This document shows positions 30,596 to 41,639 of a DNA stretch of 64,000 nt, one piece after another. The stretch covers positions 132,927,965 through 132,991,964 of the forward strand of contig NC_067477.1 in NCBI RefSeq assembly GCF_947179515.1, in the 5' to 3' direction. The first letter of the stretch is position 1. Each line of letters begins with the position of its first letter. Made by a program: the position numbers and the translations under genes. Below the pieces are notes generated by a model. It was not told the DNA's origin. It ran no database searches and saw nothing but the letters and a program-made list of their open reading frames with translations. Source of the DNA: Apodemus sylvaticus. Its lineage: Eukaryota > Chordata > Mammalia > Rodentia > Muridae.

Positions 30596-31485
30596 TTATA
30601 CAGATCTGATACCTAAAACACTGAGTTTTATGATTTGAATCATTGTATCCTCAAGTATTAATATATTAGTTAATTGATGATATCAATATCCACTTTCCAG
30701 CTGAGGAGAGTGAAGTGCAGGTGAGCCGGGGAGTCTCCTAACTGGTGACGTGTGCTGGGTACCCAGGCAGCCTGAAGTCAGGCTTTTGGGGGGAGAGTGT
30801 GCTTTTTGTCAATTTCAAGGAAAAGAAGGGTAGACAATTGGGGAAGACTAAAGTCCCAGAGTACTGTGTAAAAGTCAGCCACCTCAAGGGACAGCCACTC
30901 AGCCCCCTTTGCAAAAGTTTGCTTTTCAAGCCATGTCCGTCAGCATGACAAGACAAATGTCCTTGTCATGTCTGCGGGGAACTCTAGCATGAATATATTC
31001 TAGCTGGAGCAGCCTAAAAGGTGAAAGCTAAGTTTCTCAGACAGAAATACTCTCTCCCTCCAGTTCTGCTCAGAACAGTGTGACCCTTTGCGGAAAGAAA
31101 TGGCAAAGCAGAAAGGCTGAGCAGAATAAAGAAGAGAAATCGAGATCACCTTCTCGCTTGAACCGTCGCAGACTCACGAATAAATCACACCAGTTGTGTG
31201 GGCTTTCCCCAACTCCTCCTAAGATGGCCGTCTGTAGGCCCTGGAAGCACAAGCAGTGCAAACATTGGAATGGTTTAGAGGGCTAGTCAGCGTCACACCC
31301 ATTCACAGCTAAAGATGTCGTTGTAGTGGCAGTGTGCTGGTTTTGTCCCAGACGCTCTAATTCCAGTGCTGGCTGGGCAGAACTCTGGTAAGGGCTCCGA
31401 TCTGCGTCATGCTCTCTGTGCCGGCCTGATCTGACACAGTGTCATGTTGGGCTCTCAGGGTTCAGTCTGTGAAATCGATAGGGCT
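30596..31485. other. Mostly unique sequence
   Basis: No gene called. It includes a 9-bp inverted repeat (30944-30952 with 30962-30970). The 67- and 72-codon frames at 30738-30956 lie opposite each other and show no domain. Confidence 0.4.
30944..30970. repeat. 9-bp inverted repeat, 9-base loop
   Basis: CATGACAAG and CTTGTCATG can pair as a perfect stem. No transcript or terminator context is evident. Confidence 0.8.
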
Positions 31486-31545
31486 GGTATTATTAGCCCC
31501 ATTCTGCAGATAGGAAACTATTTTTAGGGAAGTAGGACAAGGTAT
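31486..31545 (+). mobile_element. MIR-like ancient SINE core
   Basis: GGTATTATTAGCCCCATTCT, GCAGATAGGAAACT resembles the conserved MIR 3' core (ATTATCCCCATTTTACAGATGAGGAAACT). A second partial match follows at 31560-31585. Confidence 0.5.
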
Positions 31546-32083
31546 CGTTGCCATCCTCGTTTTATGAATGAGGGGACTCATTTTATACAAGCAGTGTGCT
31601 GTAAATAGCTGTGGGAGGAATGTAGACCCCGTAGAAAGTACACAGAAATTAGAAAACTTTTTCAAACTGGGAAGGAAAGGAAACATGGCGCATAGCTGAG
31701 GAGACTGCTGACTCATCACTGCATTTTATTTACCACACTTTCATAAACTGTTTTTAAGCTAACATGACACTAGCCTCCCACGCCTTGCTATGTAAGGACA
31801 TGATTGGCAGGATTGTCCCTTACACAGCTCCATGCAACAGCATTCACGTGGATGTGATGCAAGCCCTAGCACTGGTTAGGAGTGGCAGGTGTTCCTTAGA
31901 TGTGACAGAGTCTTGACCCTAAATCAAAGGCACTACGTAGATATTATAGACATAAATCTCAGACTTTGTCTTCAGTTCTCCCTCATCCACGTCACCTGCT
32001 GCCTTCTCCAGGAGCTTCTGTCCTGAGCTCCCCTTCTGGGAATCATATATTTCGGTATTTGTTTATGTCTATTTTAATTGTGT
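31546..32083. other. No feature recognised
   Basis: Unique-looking sequence apart from a possible second MIR scrap. Confidence 0.4.
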
Positions 32084-32180
32084 ATTTTTTTTTTTTTTTA
32101 AGAATAGGGTTTTGCTGGTCTCAAACTCCCAGTGATCCTCTCGCCCAACCTTCTAAGTGCTATGCCTGGGCTCATAATTA
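32084..32180 (-). mobile_element. B1/B4-type SINE, short
   Basis: A poly(T) run, then GGGTTTTGCTGGTCTCAAAC, TCCCAGTGATCCTCTCGCCC and TTCTAAGTGCTATGCCTGGG: an inverted, internally deleted SINE. Confidence 0.65.
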
Positions 32181-32374
32181 AATTCCTACATAATCTTCTA
32201 TGTTTCACCTTTGAAATTTGACTCTTAGAAGTTTTATATCCGTACCATGGCTGTAATTCTGGGACTAGAAACTGTTTCCACATCTTTGTGCTCCAAGTTT
32301 TCCTGTGCTTAATGATAAGCAAAATAGTTTAAAAGTACAGTTTCAGTGTGTGTTCAAAATGAAACTCATTTAGC

Positions 32375-32533
32375 TGAGTGTCATAGCACAGGCCTTTAAT
32401 CCCAGCACCCAGGAGACAGAGCAGGGAGATCATTGTAAATCTGAGGCCAACCTTGTCTACAATGCAACTCCCACGACAACCAGGGCTACACAGAAAGACC
32501 CTGTCTCAGGGGTCTAGAGACAAAAAAAAAACA
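32375..32533 (+). mobile_element. B1 SINE
   Basis: GCACAGGCCTTTAATCCCAG, CACCCAGGAGACAGAG, CAACCAGGGCTACACAGAAA, GACCCTGTCTCAG and an A run. Confidence 0.9.
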
Positions 32534-32690
32534 AAACAAAACTGGCGTCATTTGTTATAAGTATGGTTAAAGATCCCAAATAATTCTAAAAATACGTGAA
32601 CTGCTCCATGAAACAATATTTCCTTTTAATTTTACTCATTTGTTTATATTTCCTCTCTCTCCCTCCATCCCTCCCTCTGTCCTTCCCTTT

Positions 32691-32916
32691 TTTCTTTCCT
32701 CTGACAGGGTCTTCTGTTTCCCAGGCTGGTCTGAAACTTATGAAGTAGCTGAGGGTAACTTGAACTCCTAGTGATCCGCCTCCATCTCTCCAGTGCTGGG
32801 ATTACAGGTGTGCACCCCCATTCAGAGTTTGTACAGTGCTGGGGGTCAATCCCGGGGCCTCATGCATGTGAAGCAAGCTCTCTGTCAGCTGTCAGCTGAA
32901 CTCCATTCTCATCCCC
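32691..32916 (-). mobile_element. B4 SINE, near complete
   Basis: Inverted B1-like half (GACAGGGTCTTCTGTTTCCC, AGTGCTGGGATTACAGGTGT) followed by the ID-like half (GTGCTGGGGGTCAATCCCGG, CCTCATGCATGTGAAGCAAG). Confidence 0.9.
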
Positions 32917-33274
32917 ATTGTGCATGTAGTTTTCTGATGGTAGAGTTATTGTTTTAAAATTTTTATTTAGTTATTGTTTATATTCCTTTATTTGGTGACT
33001 CACAAAGACAAGCAAATTTGAAATCTGTTTAAGTGTTATTGTTTCCAGAACAAATTCAAGAACAATAGTCATTCCAAGCTATAGTTGAATTGCATTTCTT
33101 AAAAGAGACAGTATCATGTTGCTTATCAAACTTAACCAGATAGTTTATGTAATTATCAGGACTCTAAGGGAAAGGTATCTTAATTTAAAACAAAAAAAAG
33201 ATTTTTAGAAGTTTGTCAAAGGTTAGCAGCAGTTGTATGTAGTAGAAACTTTACCTCACTAATAGCTCAAACAC
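32917..33274. other. AT-rich stretch, nothing recognised
   Basis: No ORF or identifiable repeat; A/T homopolymer patches only. Confidence 0.4.
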
Positions 33275-33365
33275 TTGCTGTGTAGTCCAGGCTGGTCTTA
33301 AACTCAAAATCCTCCTGCCTCAGCCTCTGGAGTGCTGAGATTATAGACACACACCTGCATGCTTT
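33275..33365 (-). mobile_element. B1/B4-type SINE
   Basis: Inverted: GTGTAGTCCAGGCTGGTCTT, ATCCTCCTGCCTCAGCCTCT, GTGCTGAGATTATAGACAC. Confidence 0.8.
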
Positions 33366-33768
33366 ACTTCTGAATAGGTTTTTGTCAAAGTTGCCAGATG
33401 TAATGGGTGAAAATACAGGATGCTCAGTGAAACTTATTTTTGATAAAAAGCAATGACTATTTTAATGTCAATGTGTTGCATACACAAATTTAGGTGAGCA
33501 GCCTGCATTTTAATCTGTCAGTCACGGAAGTACTGGAACCACGGAGCTATGCAGGGATGTTTGCAAGCTCCATTTTCTACTCTGCCCACCTAGCATTTCT
33601 GTTGTCTGTACTGTTACAAGATGGGCGCTCCACCTGTAGGTTCAGATCCATGTTGTCAGTGGGACAAGAGGGGGAGAACAATGGCCCAAGACAGCTTCAT
33701 CTGACCTGCTCCCCTGTGCATGCCATCTTTCCCTGCCCCCTTACTTTCTATCTGCCAAAACTGGACAT
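33366..33768. other. Possible ancient DNA-element scrap, otherwise unique
   Basis: AAAATACAGGATGCTCAGTG (about 33411) recalls old mammalian repeats with an ATACAGGATGCCC core. The 151-codon open frame starting at 33494 owes half its length to the TG repeat that follows. Confidence 0.3.
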
Positions 33769-34225
33769 ATGTGTTTGTGAATGTATGTGTTTGTGTGTGT
33801 GTATGTATTTGTGTATATGTGTAAGTATGTATGTGTTTATGTGTTTGTACATGTATGTGTGTATGCGTGTGTGCATGTATGTGTTTGTTGTGTATATGTG
33901 TAAGTTTATGTATATGTGTGTATGTATGTGTTTGTGTATATGTGTGTAGGTATATGTGAGTATGGGCTTATTATGTATTTGTATGTGTGTTTATGTGTAT
34001 ATGTGTGTATGTATATGAGTATGGATATAGTGTTTATATGTGTGTATGTGTGCATGTATATGTGAGTGTATGAATTTGTGTTTGTACATGTAGATTTGTG
34101 TGTGTAGATGTGTGTAAGTTTGAGTGTGTACATATGTGTTTGTATATATGTGAGTCAGTGTGTGTGTGCATGTATATGTGAGTGTGTGTTCTATGTTTAT
34201 GTGCACTGATGTGTATGAATGTGCT
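33769..34225. repeat. (TG/TATG/TTTG)n tract
   Basis: About 450 bases of imperfect TGTATG, TGTTTG and TGTG units with no stop codon on the plus strand over long stretches. Low complexity; open frames are artefacts. Confidence 0.95.
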
Positions 34226-34315
34226 TATGGGGGTCAGGCAACCTCAGAAGTTGTGCACCTTTGTTTTTATGACAAGACTGGCTTGGCATTTGCTTCTCTA
34301 CTGCCCAGAGAGTTC

Positions 34316-34480
34316 CAGAGATCCACCTGCCCTCACCTCCCCACGGGGATGGAAGTCTGGGCTTCTTTCTACCCCTGTGCTGCAGAGATCCACCTGCCTC
34401 ACCTCCCCACGGGGATGGAAGTCTGGGCTTCTTTCTACCCCTGTGCTACAGAGATCTACTTGCCCTCACCTCCCCAGGGG
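34316..34480. repeat. 67-bp tandem repeat, about 2.4 copies
   Basis: Units start CAGAGATCCACCTGCC at 34316 and 34383; a third, diverged partial unit starts at 34449. The first two differ mainly by one deleted C. Confidence 0.95.
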
Positions 34481-34920
34481 ATGGAACCCTTGTGCTTTGT
34501 TTCTATTGTAAATTGCATGAGTTCTGAGAAATGAACTCAGGCTCTCACGTGTGCAGGGCCAGCACTTTCCAACTGAACAGAGCAGCGTCAGAAGTAGGGT
34601 CACATGGTGACCTTCGCCTATTTCAATTTTTCCTATACTTATAAGGAATGTAAAATAAGAATATAACTTCATCATGAATATTTCTAGTGTCATTACTATA
34701 TGGAAATATACACAAGTAAAAATAAAAACAGTTTTACTAAGGATTTTTTTCCTTTTTTTTTTTTTAAACAATTCAATTACCTGTATGTTCTTGTTAAGGT
34801 AGTATTTATTTATTTATTTATTTTTTTGATCTCTGGTAAAAATAAGTTTCGTGTCTAACTGAATAAGCAGCATAATTATTTTTGTCAGAGTAATAAAAAA
34901 GGGAGTGGTTTCTTCATTTT
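34481..34920. other. Unresolved AT-rich sequence
   Basis: It contains a TATT microsatellite (34801-34826) and a poly(T) run at 34753-34765. No gene. Confidence 0.4.
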
Positions 34921-34924
34921 TAGG

Positions 34925-35060
34925 AGTGGTGTGGTCTTTAGAAGCTCCCAGAAGACATCATTCAGATAAGGTCACACCAAAGAGAAGTTAGCTCACTGGA
35001 TTAAAAATAGATTGGCTCAGAGTGACTCAGCAGGTAGCCTGCTGTTATCACTGCTGAGAA
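34925..35060. promoter_or_regulatory. Candidate enhancer, clustered motifs
   Basis: Within 130 bases: TGTGGTC (RUNX-like, 34930), AGATAAG (GATA, 34964), TTAAAAATAG (MEF2 consensus, 35001), TGACTCAGCA (NF-E2/AP-1 extended site, 35023) and TTATCA (reverse GATA, 35045). The flanks are repeat-free. Motif density is direct observation; enhancer function is inference. Confidence 0.3.
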
Positions 35061-35830
35061 CACCCTAATTCTTCCTCCTGCTACATCACAGAGGCGGCTC
35101 CAGAGGCTTTGTGGGGATTAGCTTGTTGGGCTACTAGAAATAAGATCACAATATATCTAGGACATTCTGAGAGGTGAGCCCATTCTGGGTCCTGCTCTAG
35201 TTAAGAACACATAAACATGCATTCAACCAACATTCCTATCTGAGATCCTTTCTCTTGAGTATATTCTGTGTAAAATTCTGGGAGAAGCATAATTAAGCCC
35301 ATATTCAAAATAATGGCTTACTTCTTTTAATAAATTGATAGCAGCATCAGCTTAATTTGGAAGTGAACAGAGGAATCAGGTTACAGAGAGAACTGAGCTC
35401 CGGTTTCTAGATCAAGGCCTCTGCTCATTCGAGGACTGGGGACATAACTTTTTGCGTGTAAAAGCCTTCCTCTCTCACACCAGGGAGAGGAGAGTGACAG
35501 TGACAGCTTCCTGCCACACATTTCAAAGCCACCCTCCGGAAGTTGTTTACCTCCAGTCACTTTGTTTTTGCCTTCACACCTTTCAGACCACATCACCTGT
35601 AGATGATATATTAATCCACCGGTTTTATCATTCCTTTGGAGGTTTCTTCCTTTTTAGGTTAGGGTTGTTTGTTTGTTTGTTTTGGTTTGGTTTGGTTTTT
35701 TTTTTTTTTTTTTACCAATTTAACATAAATCATAGTCACTTGGGAAGAGGGAATATCAATAAAGAAAATGTCTCTTCGGATTGGCCCGGGGGTAAGCTTG
35801 TGAGGCATTTTTTTGATTAATAATCAATGT
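35061..35830. other. Repeat-poor unique sequence
   Basis: No gene or clear repeat except a GTTTGTTT/T-run at 35664-35713. The 122-codon frame at 35452-35820 runs through that T-rich tract and lacks a domain. Confidence 0.4.
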
Positions 35831-36070
35831 GTGATGGTCCAAGTCACTGTGGGCAGAGCATTGGGCAGGTGGTACTGGGTGTAAAAGAAAGCAGACTGGA
35901 GGAGCAAGCCAGGGAGCAGTGTTCCTGTGTGGCCTCTGCCTCAGTTCCTGCCTTGAGTTCCTGCCCAGGGTTCCCTTAGTGATTAAGTGTGACCGGAGAA
36001 TTTGTAAACAGAAATAACCAACCCTTTTCTACCAAGTTGCTTTTGGCCACATCAATAGAAACCTCATGAC
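35831..36070 (+). mobile_element. ORR1-class MaLR LTR, diverged
   Basis: CACTGTGGGCAGAGCATTGG, GTAAAAGAAAGCAGACTGGA, GAGCAAGCCAGGGAGCAGTG, CCAAGTTGCTTTTGGCCACA and CAATAGAAACCTCATGACTC follow ORR1 order. Confidence 0.75.
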
Positions 36071-36298
36071 TCTTTCTTTCTATGAAGCCCCTATTCTCCT
36101 AACAATCTGTCTTTTATCATTTTAATTTGCATGGCACAAGAACCTAAGAGTTCAGAAAAGGGTTTTTTTTTTTCTCCCCTATATCCACATTCAGGAGCGA
36201 CCAAGAAAACTCGGCCCCAGGTCCAGGACAATCAAGGAGGGTCTCACACCTAAACAGTTTCAAGTTGCCCGAAAGCAGACGTGAGGCGTAGACCGCAC

Positions 36299-36560
36299 TG
36301 TGGTTTGGATGTGTCCCTGACAGGGCATGTGTTGGAAACCTGATCCTCCAAGCAGCAGTGTCCAGGAGCAAGGTTAAGGAAAGAGGGGGAGGTATCATGA
36401 GACGACTTCTATCCTTGTGAGAGTAGGCTTTGTCCTCTCTTGTTCACTGCCTTGCTGTCTCTTGCTCTTTCGAATTCCACTGAAGAGACATGCATCATAA
36501 GAGCCCTTACCAGGCACCAGCAAGGTGCTCTTGGACTTTCAGTGAAATATGTTTCTTTTC
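36299..36560 (+). mobile_element. Old MaLR-like LTR (MLT/MST type)
   Basis: TGTGGTTTGGATGTGTCCCT, GGCATGTGTTGGAAACCTGA and AGAGCCCTTACCAGGCACCA are in the order of older mammalian MaLR LTRs. Strongly diverged. Confidence 0.5.
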
Positions 36561-36718
36561 TTTATAAATTGGATATACTATGGAAATAACATAAAAAGGG
36601 CTAACACAGAAGGCCCATTCCACCCCACACTAATGCATCTCTACAAATTCCTGCCTATTGATAGGGCTAGTTAAAGCCACAATGAATGTAGAAGAAACTC
36701 AGCGAGACACAGGCGATG

Positions 36719-36770
36719 TTATGAAGGACTTGTTTTATTTTTATTTATTTATTTTTTTTATGAAGGACTT
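36719..36770. repeat. Duplicated 13-mer around a T-rich insert
   Basis: TTATGAAGGACTT is present at 36719-36731 and 36758-36770; between them is only a T-rich/TTTA run of about 26 bases. This looks like a target duplication around an inverted poly(A) tail with no element body. Confidence 0.75.
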
Positions 36771-37476
36771 ATTAATAGATTTGTTCAGGAGATCTCAAAC
36801 CACACAAGTGGAATTTAGCTAAGGGAGCACCGCCTCCAAAATGCCCCAAAGCTAAGTCCCGTGCTAGCCAGGCCTGTTAAAGGTGAGCAGTAGAAGACAT
36901 GAGGGTGTGCACATCTGCATCCAGGACTGACCAGCCATGAGGCCCCCTCCCATAGCGAGTCAGCACTGACTTGCAAGCAGCCAGCAGGACCTGCTCCCTG
37001 AGACTTGCAACTGCAGCTCAAGGGTGGTGGCTTAGGATCACAACCAGGTTGTGTTCTGTCATTAAGTTCCCCGTGCTTATGAGGAAAAACATAATTTTGC
37101 CATTTAGGCGAAAAGCCCTAGGTAATAGCTATTAGGAGGTAGGGGACACTAGTGTTCATAAAATCATCCAGGCAAAGTCCAGTAGCTTTGCTGGGTAAGT
37201 TTCCTACCTGCCTAAGAGGCCAGACTTGCTTGCTATCTCCTTAAATGATTGGAAGTATAACCTGGGGTTGGGATGTGAAAATGGCCTAAGTTTGACAGTG
37301 TCTGTGGAGTGTATAGGGCTAAGACGTGCAAATGTAAGGGATAGCTGGTGTTAGGGACTCTCTCTTGTTTGGGTGTTAGCCAGTTTGCCAGGTGCTCCAA
37401 TAAAGTGTTTTTCCTGCTTCTCTAAGTGTGTAGTGGTTTATCACTGAGAAGGCATATTATTTCTACAACACCAGCA
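36771..37476. other. Unresolved, possible LTR at 3' end
   Basis: CCAATAAAGTGTTTTTCCTG (37398) and the TTTCTACA end near 37472 resemble an LTR R/U5 region on the plus strand, but no start or duplication was found. Confidence 0.3.
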
Positions 37477-37704
37477 CCCATCTAAAAACACCCCCATCCC
37501 CCACCCCCGCCCCGCAGCCTTAGGATGTTAAATGCTGAAGAGCTAAAGACAATGACATTGGGTCTTGACCAATTTTCGCTTCAGTTGGCTTCTTTTCCTC
37601 CAGAATTGATGGTTTTACCACAACTTTTCTCAGTTTCCTGTCATATGGGGACCGTTCCTTAGTCATAGCAAAGAGTCAAAAAGCTCTAATTAATCCAGGC
37701 TTAC

Positions 37705-37836
37705 AGCTAGGCATGGTGGCACAGGCCTTTAATCCCTGTCTGGAGGCCGAGACAGGCATATTGCTGTTTGTCCCAGGCCAACCTAGTCTATGCAATGAGT
37801 TCCAAGCCAGCCAGGGCTACATAGTGAGACCCTGTC
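37705..37836 (+). mobile_element. B1-type SINE
   Basis: GCTAGGCATGGTGGCACAGG, CCTTTAATCCCTGTCTGGAG, AAGCCAGCCAGGGCTACATA, GTGAGACCCTGTCACAA. Confidence 0.82.
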
Positions 37837-37920
37837 ACAATCAATCAATCAATCAATCAATCAGTCAGTCAATCAATCAATCAATCAGACAAAAAAAGAA
37901 AAGAAAAGAAAAGAAAAACA
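37837..37920. repeat. (CAAT)n then (AAAAG)n
   Basis: The SINE tail has become a CAAT/CAGT microsatellite (37837-37888) and an AAAAG run (37890-37918). Confidence 0.95.
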
Positions 37921-38936
37921 AAATCAAAAAATAGTCAAAATAGTCCTGCAATGAGTTCCCAGTGTTCCGAGTAGTGTCTCTTGGGAAGGTGTCACATGTA
38001 GACCAGACTGACACACCCACCTCTGCTTCTTAACTCTTGTCACTATCGAGAAATAATCAGGAATAAGGCAAAGGCAAAGTAAGGCACTTGGAGGAAGTTT
38101 ATTACTAGGTATTCCAGGGTGGGTGTGGGCTTCTCAAGAGAGTGATTCCTGTCTGGGATTCATTGAACAGGCAAACTTTGATGTGGGGTGAATTATCATG
38201 AGTGCAGGGGGTGGGGTGGAGGAGGAGGCAGGAAGTTCCAGGACTGGCTCTGGATTTTCCTCAAAACGGTGTTGGTGTTTTAATTTTAATATAGGTTCTA
38301 TTTAATATGGTGTTCTATCTTAATATAGGTTTTCCCAGATGTGACTTGGCATCAGATGCATGATGGGAGTATACAACTTTGCAAGGCATTGATGAGAGAC
38401 GTGGTTCTAATGATGTAAGGGAATGCGCAGAGAGCAGTTTTGAGAGGCCTGGAGTCTTTATGGCAGAGTGTGTTTCTGCCAGTCTCTTGGCCCACCTCAT
38501 TGTCTGATATCTGTGTGTTGGCACAGGAGTCCAGAAAGCTCACAAGGCTGAGCCCATGAGCACACCGCAACCTCAAGAGTTAGCCTGTGAGTTAACTAAG
38601 GCTCTGCCTCAGGCCCCTGCCCTGGGCCTCCACAGTCATTAGGAGATGGTTTCAATTTGTCTTTCCAGGGTTTGTGTGTTGAGAGCTTGGTGCTCAGGGC
38701 AACAATACTGGGACATGGTGTTACTTTTAAGAGGACCTAGTACAGTGCTTCTGTGACCTAGTAATTTCTTTGCTGTTTTAGGAAGGAAAGCTTAAAGAAC
38801 ATATTGCACAGAGGCAGCAGGCTGGGCAATATTGGAATTCTGCTTTGACTTTCACCTAATAATCTCTGAAAGGTTCCATCCACCTCTGGCTGTACCACAC
38901 CTGCCACATAGCGTTTAAGAGGACCAAGGGAGGAAG
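37921..38936. other. Unresolved, with MaLR-like scrap
   Basis: 38655-38760 (GGTTTGTGTGTTGAGAGCTT, ACTTTTAAGAGGACCTAGTA) resembles an old MaLR LTR. The rest, including a GGAGGAGG patch at 38216, is not recognised. Confidence 0.35.
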
Positions 38937-38998
38937 ACAGGAAGTACAAAGCTAGCCTGGGCTACTTAGTGAGACCCTGTCTCAGAATAAAACCACAC
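38937..38998 (+). mobile_element. B1 right-end fragment
   Basis: AAAGCTAGCCTGGGCTACTT then AGTGAGACCCTGTCTCAGAA with A-rich end. Confidence 0.75.
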
Positions 38999-39102
38999 AA
39001 TCACCCAATAAGCAAAGCAAAGGTTCCTCCACTCAACATTATGGTGCTAAGAATAAGCGTCTGACATAGGACTTTGGGAGACCATTTAAAACCAAGGGCC
39101 AG

Positions 39103-39235
39103 GGCTGGCAAGATGGCGCAGGGCATCAAGGCTCTTGCTGACAAGCTTGTTTTTGGTTCCAGCTGGGATCCACATGGTGGAAGCATAATACTGACTCCTT
39201 CAAATTGTCCTTCACAGGACCACAAGTATGTGTGT
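39103..39235 (+). mobile_element. B3A/B2-superfamily SINE
   Basis: GGCTGGCAAGATGGCGCAGG head, GCTCTTGCTGACAAGCTTGT and GATCCACATGGTGGAAGCAT. Its 3' end merges with a CA repeat. Confidence 0.82.
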
Positions 39236-39612
39236 ACACACACACACAGTCACAACACACACACACACAGTCACACACATACACAGTCATACACATACAG
39301 TCACACACACACACATACACAGTCACACACATACAGTCACACACATACACAGTCACACACAGTCACACACATACAGTCACACACACACACAGTCATACAC
39401 ATACACAGTCATACACACACAGTCACACACATACACAGTCACACACAGTCACACACACAGTCACACACATACACAGTCATACACACACACAGTCATACAC
39501 ACACAGTCACACACATACACAGTCACACACAGTCACACACATAGTCACACACATACACAGTCATACACACACACATACACACACACACACACACACGCAC
39601 AGAGTCACACAT
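39236..39612. repeat. (CA)n with regular GTCACA interruptions
   Basis: CA runs punctuated by AGTCACA/AGTCATA every 10-30 bases, with longer blocks repeated. It arose from the tail of the preceding SINE. His-Thr-Ser open frames here are artefacts. Confidence 0.96.
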
Positions 39613-39719
39613 GTATGGATGCACACATGCTCGTACACAGGGGTCGGGGGACCAAATAACAAACCCCATAGCTGCAATATTAAACATACAAATACTATAA
39701 CTTGGGTTTGGGGGTTATT

Positions 39720-39866
39720 TCGCTTTGTTTTATGAAAGAGGCTTTCATCATGTAGCCCCGGCTGATCTGGAACTTTGGGTAGACAAGGCTGGTTTAGAAC
39801 TCGCTGAAATCTACCTGTTTGTGCTTCCTGAGTGCTGAAACTAAATGTGTGCACCATGACAACCAG
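39720..39866 (-). mobile_element. B1 SINE
   Basis: Inverted: TCATGTAGCCCCGGCTGATC, GGTTTAGAACTCGCTGAAAT, CTTCCTGAGTGCTGAAACTA, GTGCACCATGACAACCAG. Confidence 0.83.
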
Positions 39867-40666
39867 GGGGAAAATGATATAGTTAAGTCTATTTATGCAC
39901 TATGTAAACGTAAACACACGGGGAGAGATGATAAAGCCCAGAGCTGTGCACACATCCTAAAGGGTTCTATCAGAGAGCCACACACAGGTGCTCACATTAA
40001 AACAAATAAATAAATGAAATTGGAAATGGATGACGTAAGCCTGAGGCTGCTGTGTGACTGTAAAACTAGACCCAGGGTAAACGGACCACCTATTGAAAAG
40101 AAGGAGAGAGACTCTTCACTTCTCTCCCTTCCTGCATCTGCGTGATTTATTTCTCTGTGCTTTTCAAAAGGCTGTAGATCTTCTTAATGGCTAACCAAAC
40201 CTCTGGCCAGAGTCCACACTCAGGAATGTTTTCTGAGGACCCAGTTCTCTCTGAAATGTAATTACTGAGGACGCTGACTCTGCACCCCACCCACCAGCTC
40301 CTGAGGGAGGCTTGGCCTGCCTGCTCTGCCATCTGACTCTGAACGCAGAAGCTACCTCACACTGGTCTTGGGTTGTATCTGCTTAGCGGTAAAAAGCATC
40401 AGATTCCTTTCTGTCTCTGCAAGCTTCTCAAGTGAGCTGTCAGCTTGCCTCCCACTCTGATTTAAGGCTTATTCAGTAGAAAAACAGTTTTCTTTCTTTT
40501 CTTCAGTGAGACATTTTCCTGGGTTGGAAGATTTTGTTTTTAGTTGTGTTTCCCCAAAGGTACTATGGGCTGGCCTTTTTAAAGCTGACGCATCTATGCT
40601 AAGCAGTTTTCAACAAAACCACTAATCCTCTCCAGTTCAAGTAACAACAGAGAATGTGTGTGGTGG
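39867..40666. other. Unique sequence
   Basis: No gene called. A polypyrimidine run ending in TTCTTCAG (40493-40506) resembles a splice acceptor, but no coding exon follows. Confidence 0.4.
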
Positions 40667-41060
40667 TGTCTTAGTCAATGTCCTATCACTATGAAGAGAC
40701 ACCATGACCATAGCAACTCTTATAAAGGGAAACATTTAATTGGGACTAGCTTACAGTTTCAGAGGTTCAGACCATTATCATCATGGCAAGAAGCATGGTG
40801 GCACACAGGCAGACATAGTGCTGGAGAAGGAGCGGAGATTTCTGCATCTGGATCTACAGCGGGAGGGAGAGAGAGACTCTGGACCTGGCTTAAGCTTATG
40901 AAACCTCAAAGCCCACCCTCAGTGACATACTTCCTCCAACAAAGCCATGCCCACTCTAATAAGGCCACACCTCCCAGTCCTTCTCAAATAGTGTCACTCC
41001 CTTGTGACTAAGCACTCAAACATATGAGTCTATGGGAGCCACTCTTATCAAACCAACATA
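40667..41060 (-). mobile_element. MT-class MaLR LTR, full length
   Basis: The plus strand starts TGTCTTAGTCAATGTCCTAT and ends TTATCAAACCAACATA, with TTTAATTGGGACTAGCTTAC, CATTATCATCATGGCAAGAA, AAAGCCCACCCTCAGTGACA and AAGGCCACACCTCCCAGTCC in order. It serves here as the reference for the split copy at 8980-10520. No clean duplication seen. Confidence 0.88.
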
Positions 41061-41639
41061 GACATAATTAGAAGTAGAAACAAAACCTTCATTTTCCTTC
41101 CTTTCTACTTTATTAATAATGTAATAGAGGGATCTTTTTGTTAACTCAGCACTAGAGATTAACTTTCATCTATATCCTTCTGAACAGATAGACTTAGGTT
41201 TTCTCTTGTTTGTCTCATCAGAACTAGCAAGACACATTGCATCAGATGATTTGACTGCATCTCATCTCATTTTTTATGGTTATTTAGCATCTGATTTATT
41301 TAACTATCTTCTACTAACTATTGTATTATTCCCAATTTTGGCCTTGCTTACGCCATGCTGCTGTGTGAACTTGTAGGAGCATCCTCCGGTTCTAGTTTCC
41401 CCAAGTTATCACTGAGATTGCCTAATCCACACACCCACAGTTGATGAGATGACGTCACCAAGACTCAGGATCGCTCATTGTGATTGCTGCCAGCAGGGTA
41501 CTGTTTTTAAATCTACATTTATCTTTCATATGTTTTGTGAGCATGTGTATTTATCTTGTAAGTCACCTATTCACACATTCTCATCAACTGTCCTGCTCTC
41601 CCCCTTCCCCAACTTTTTCTGCCTTTCTTCCTTTTCTTC
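41061..41639. other. Possible old L1 3' scrap and a CRE
   Basis: 41265-41400 (GATTTATTTAACTATCTTCT, CCCAATTTTGGCCTTGC) resembles ancient L1 3' sequence. TGACGTCA, a perfect CRE palindrome, is at 41450-41457. Confidence 0.35.

Noticed and set aside
33494..33949. 151-codon frame with a hydrophobic start
   Set aside because: The C-terminal half is TG repeat and the N-terminal half has no recognisable domain or splice context.
35452..35820. 122-codon plus-strand frame with Phe-rich segment
   Set aside because: The Phe-rich part is the T-run at 35690-35713; the rest is unsupported.
39074..39735. His/Thr/Ser-rich open frames of 143-176 codons
   Set aside because: Artefact of the CA/GTCACA repeat; two frames are open in parallel.
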